NCBI GenBank assembly: GCA_010092695.1
Contig: JAADJJ010000001.1
Span: forward strand, 744,001 to 808,000
From: Enterobacteriaceae bacterium 4M9
Lineage (GTDB): Bacteria > Pseudomonadota > Gammaproteobacteria > Enterobacterales > Enterobacteriaceae
Direction of reading: 5' to 3'
Length of the DNA: 64,000 nucleotides
The position numbers and the translations under genes are program-made. How positions within the stretch are numbered: the first letter of the stretch is position 1; each line of letters begins with the position of its first letter. This document shows positions 61,392 through 64,000 of this stretch, in pieces. Under the pieces are notes generated by a model. That model saw only the letters and a program-made list of their open reading frames with translations. It made no database searches and was not told the DNA's origin.

Positions 61392-62576
61392 GTGTCTAAA
61401 GAAAAATTTGAACGTACAAAACCCCACGTCAACGTCGGTACTATCGGCCACGTTGACCATGGTAAAACAACGCTGACCGCTGCAATCACCACCGTACTGG
61501 CTAAGACCTACGGCGGCGCTGCTCGTGCATTCGACCAGATCGATAACGCACCGGAAGAAAAAGCACGTGGTATCACCATCAACACCTCTCACGTTGAGTA
61601 CGACACCCCGACTCGTCACTACGCGCACGTTGACTGCCCAGGGCACGCCGACTACGTGAAAAACATGATCACCGGTGCTGCTCAGATGGACGGCGCTATC
61701 CTGGTTGTTGCTGCAACTGACGGCCCGATGCCGCAGACCCGTGAGCACATCCTGCTGGGTCGCCAGGTAGGCGTTCCGTACATCATCGTGTTCCTGAACA
61801 AGTGCGACATGGTTGATGACGAAGAGCTGCTGGAACTGGTTGAGATGGAAGTGCGTGAGCTGCTGTCTCAGTACGACTTCCCGGGCGACGACACGCCGAT
61901 CGTTCGTGGTTCTGCACTGAAAGCGCTGGAAGGCGACGCACAGTGGGAAGAGAAAATCATCGAACTGGCTGGCTTCCTGGATTCCTACATCCCTGAGCCG
62001 GAGCGTGCGATTGATAAGCCGTTCCTGCTGCCTATCGAAGACGTATTCTCCATCTCTGGTCGTGGTACCGTTGTTACCGGTCGTGTAGAGCGCGGTATCA
62101 TCAAGGTGGGTGACGAAGTAGAAATCGTTGGTATCAAAGACACCACCAAAACCACCTGTACTGGTGTTGAAATGTTCCGCAAACTGCTGGACGAAGGTCG
62201 TGCAGGCGAGAACTGCGGCGTTCTGCTGCGTGGTACCAAGCGTGATGAAATCCAGCGTGGCCAGGTACTGGCTAAGCCGGGCACCATCAAGCCGCACACC
62301 AAGTTCGAATCAGAAGTGTACATCCTGTCCAAAGACGAAGGCGGCCGTCACACTCCGTTCTTCAAAGGCTACCGTCCGCAGTTCTACTTCCGTACAACTG
62401 ACGTGACTGGCACCATCGAACTGCCGGAAGGCGTAGAGATGGTAATGCCGGGCGACAACATCAAAATGGTTGTTACCCTGATTCACCCGATCGCAATGGA
62501 CGACGGTCTGCGTTTCGCAATCCGCGAAGGCGGCCGTACCGTTGGCGCGGGCGTTGTTGCTAAAGTTCTGAGCTAA
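61392..62576 (+). CDS. tufA: Elongation factor Tu
   Basis: 394 residues with GTG start at 61392, preceded by AAGGA. G1 GHVDHGKTTL, G2 RGITINTSHVEY, G3 DCPGHADYV and G4 NKCDMVDD are present. Last gene of the str operon, followed by two tandem terminators. Confidence 0.99.
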   Translation: MSKEKFERTKPHVNVGTIGHVDHGKTTLTAAITTVLAKTYGGAARAFDQIDNAPEEKARGITINTSHVEYDTPTRHYAHVDCPGHADYVKNMITGAAQMDGAILVVAATDGPMPQTREHILLGRQVGVPYIIVFLNKCDMVDDEELLELVEMEVRELLSQYDFPGDDTPIVRGSALKALEGDAQWEEKIIELAGFLDSYIPEPERAIDKPFLLPIEDVFSISGRGTVVTGRVERGIIKVGDEVEIVGIKDTTKTTCTGVEMFRKLLDEGRAGENCGVLLRGTKRDEIQRGQVLAKPGTIKPHTKFESEVYILSKDEGGRHTPFFKGYRPQFYFRTTDVTGTIELPEGVEMVMPGDNIKMVVTLIHPIAMDDGLRFAIREGGRTVGAGVVAKVLS

Positions 62577-62591
62577 GTTTTAGCTAAGAAC

Positions 62592-62620
62592 AAAAAAAGG
62601 GCGCTCCGGCGCCCTTTTTT
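62592..62620 (+). terminator. tufA terminator 1 (bidirectional)
   Basis: AGGGCGC (62598-62604) pairs with GCGCCCT (62609-62615), T-run after and A-run before, so it can also serve the convergent ClpP-like gene. Confidence 0.93.
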
Positions 62621-62623
62621 AAT

Positions 62624-62654
62624 GCCGCTTTGCAGGTCGCAGAGCGGCTTTTTT
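62624..62654 (+). terminator. tufA terminator 2
   Basis: GCCGCT (62624-62629) pairs with AGCGGC (62643-62648), then TTTTTT. A back-up terminator directly after the first. Confidence 0.75.
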
Positions 62655-62668
62655 ATTAGCGTAATTTG

Positions 62669-63259
62669 TTAGCTTTTATTCAGCTCGTCCTGATGAGTGA
62701 TGAGATGCGTGGTAATACCGTACTCAATGGCTTCCTGTGGGCTCATCCAGAAGTTCCTGTCGGTGTCTTGCACCACTTTCTCATACGGCTGGCCGGTGCC
62801 ATCGCTGATTATCTTATTGATGCGATCGCGAATGCGCAGGATCTCATTGGCTTCAATCTGGATATCGGTGACCTGGCCACGCACGCCGCCCAGCGGCTGA
62901 TGAATCATGAAACGGGTGTTCGGCAGGGTAAAGCGGTTTTCCTTGCGTGCGGCAAGGTAAATGGTGATACCCGCGCTGGCAACCCAGCCGGTGCCAATAA
63001 CCAGAACGTCAGGTTTGATGAACTTAATCATGTCGTGGATGGTATCGCCCGCTTCGACATGGCCACCCTGGCTGTTGATGAAAAGCTTAATCGGCTCGTC
63101 ACCCATTTCCGCCAGTGCCAACAGTCTGGCAGTTACTTTAGCCGCCAGCTCCTGAGTGATTTTCTCAGAGATAATCACGGTACGAGATTTCAGCAGCGCC
63201 TTTTCCACAGAGGCGGATTTTTCCTGTTCCGGCTTATCATTGTTTTGTTCTTCAGACAT
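62669..63259 (-). CDS. ClpP-like protease subunit with Asn in place of the catalytic Asp
   Basis: 196 residues, clearly ClpP-fold: FINSQGGHVEAGDTIHDMI, GWVASAGITIYLAA, the RFMIHQPLGGVRGQVTDI block and DTDRNFWMSPQEAIEYG. The nucleophile S95 and H120 have the same 25-residue spacing as in E. coli ClpP (97 and 122). The third position, 49 residues later (171 in E. coli, Asp), is N169. A charged 20-residue N-terminal tail precedes the fold. ATG 63259 has GGAG about nine bases upstream; ATG 63274 is the alternative. There is no clpX/clpA neighbour. E. coli has chiA at this place between tufA and bfd. Confidence 0.9.
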   Translation of the reverse strand: MSEEQNNDKPEQEKSASVEKALLKSRTVIISEKITQELAAKVTARLLALAEMGDEPIKLFINSQGGHVEAGDTIHDMIKFIKPDVLVIGTGWVASAGITIYLAARKENRFTLPNTRFMIHQPLGGVRGQVTDIQIEANEILRIRDRINKIISDGTGQPYEKVVQDTDRNFWMSPQEAIEYGITTHLITHQDELNKS

Positions 63260-63381
63260 AACGGGCAGCTCCATGTTCTTTCCATTTTCAAGTGTGCACA
63301 GGTTAGCACAACTGTTCACAGCGAAACGATATCAATTAGCGCTGCTGTCGAGGCGATAATCCTTACAAAAGCTGCTATTGT

Positions 63382-63400
63382 AATAATAAGCATTCTTATT
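63382..63400 (+). promoter_or_regulatory. Fur box upstream of bfd
   Basis: AATAATAAGCATTCTTATT matches the 19-bp consensus AATGATAATCATTATCATT at 15 positions. It lies about 35 bp before the bfd start and predicts iron repression of bfd. Confidence 0.85.
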
Positions 63401-63433
63401 TACACTTTGCGCAGTTTTTGAACGGGAGTCATT

Positions 63434-63628
63434 ATGTACGTTTGTCTGTGCAATGGCGTGACTGATAAGAAAATCCGCCAGGCGGTACGCCAGTTCCATC
63501 CACAGTCTTTTCAGCAGCTGCGCAAATTTTTGCCCATCGGTAATCAGTGTGGGAAGTGCATCAAAGCCTGCCGGGATATTATGCAAGAAGAGTTGGTAGC
63601 AATGCCGGAGTACCAGGAAATCGCCTGA
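63434..63628 (+). CDS. bfd: Bacterioferritin-associated ferredoxin
   Basis: 64 residues. The [2Fe-2S] ligands C4, C6, C39 and C42 are present (YVCLC and NQCGKC). Transfers electrons to Bfr to release stored iron. Followed by bfr after 139 bp. Confidence 0.98.
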   Translation: MYVCLCNGVTDKKIRQAVRQFHPQSFQQLRKFLPIGNQCGKCIKACRDIMQEELVAMPEYQEIA

Positions 63629-63767
63629 GGCATAACGGACAAACCGGCGCATAGTGCCGTGACACGCTCATCCTGACCTGCATCCATTTCGGATGCGGGC
63701 TCATCTTTTTTTGACTATCTCCACAGCCCATCTACGCTTCAATGTAGTGGAAGCGGAGGAGTCAATA

Positions 63768-64000
63768 ATGAAAGGTGACGTTAAGATTATAAATTATCTC
63801 AATAAATTATTGGGAAATGAGCTTGTCGCAATCAATCAGTACTTCCTGCATGCGAGGATGTTCAAAAACTGGGGTCTGATGCGCCTGAATGACGTGGAAT
63901 ACCACGAGTCTATCGATGAAATGAAACACGCTGATAAATATATCGAGCGCATTTTATTTCTCGAAGGCATCCCGAACTTGCAGGATCTCGGCAAGCTGCG
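63768..64000 (+). CDS. bfr: Bacterioferritin, N-terminal part (cut by window edge)
   Basis: 77 full codons are seen, starting MKGDVKIINYLNKLLGNEL. Ferroxidase ligands E18 (in NELVAINQYF), E51 and H54 (in DEMKHADKYIERI) and the haem-binding Met (in IDEMKHADKY) are present. Preceded by GCGGAGGAG. Stores iron as a 24-mer. Confidence 0.97.
   Translation, partial: MKGDVKIINYLNKLLGNELVAINQYFLHARMFKNWGLMRLNDVEYHESIDEMKHADKYIERILFLEGIPNLQDLGKL

Noticed and set aside
61299..62297. 332-codon frame antisense to tufA
   Set aside because: Codon-bias shadow of tufA; no ribosome site or recognisable domain.

Overview
The window is a chromosomal segment of a member of the Enterobacteriaceae. The gene order is that of the E. 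coli K-12 bfr-tufA-crp-dam-pckA region read in the opposite direction, and most proteins are full-length, close matches to their K-12 counterparts. The DNA is GC-rich by eye, except for one AT-rich patch near 22.4-24.9 kb. The genus cannot be fixed from the sequence alone. No tRNA, rRNA or CRISPR array was seen.

Layout. 1-1.6 kb: end of a type II secretion cluster (gspB fragment, prepilin peptidase gspO, pilotin gspS). 1.8 kb: a perfect heptanucleotide tandem array. 2-9 kb: pckA, hslO-hslR-yrfG, igaA, nudE. 9.1-9.7 kb: a structured repeat element. 9.7-15.7 kb: mrcA, divergent from the DNA-uptake operon hofMNOPQ. 16-22.4 kb: aroK-aroB-damX-dam-rpe-gph-trpS. 22.4-25 kb: an AT-rich accessory insert with a microcin-like double-glycine precursor and a cholesterol-oxidase-like flavoprotein, where K-12 has its yhf/frl genes. 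25-30.4 kb: nirB-nirD-nirC-cysG, with a canonical FNR plus NarL/NarP promoter. 30.5-39 kb: tsgA, ppiA, yhfG-fic-pabA, argD, yhfK, crp, yhfA. 39-39.7 kb: a second, inverted copy of the structured repeat, with four tandem units. 39.8-42 kb: prkB, yheU, yheT. 42-49.3 kb: an insert at the yheT/yheS junction holding two XpaC-like membrane proteins, a TelA-like protein, tauABCD with a shortened TauD, and a tandem repeat. 49.3-58 kb: yheS, kefG-kefB-yheV, slyD, slyX, fkpA, yheO-tusDCB. 58-62.6 kb: the str operon (rpsL-rpsG-fusA-tufA). 62.7-64 kb: a second ClpP-like protease subunit, then bfd and the start of bfr.

How the genes work together. Nitrite reduction (nirBD), nitrite uptake (nirC) and siroheme synthesis (cysG) form one anaerobic unit. 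TusDCB relays sulfur for tRNA modification, and TauABCD harvests sulfonate sulfur. KefG and KefB form a glutathione-gated potassium efflux system. Bfd and Bfr mobilise and store iron behind a clear Fur box.

Most unusual points: (1) the orphan microcin-like peptide at 22810-23085 beside the flavoprotein oxidase; (2) a pair of inverted intergenic elements whose hairpin stems differ in sequence but keep base pairing, which points to selection on nucleic-acid structure; (3) a ClpP-like protein whose catalytic Asp position is Asn; (4) a perfect 23.6-copy heptamer array upstream of gspS; (5) a duplicated XpaC pair with TelA.
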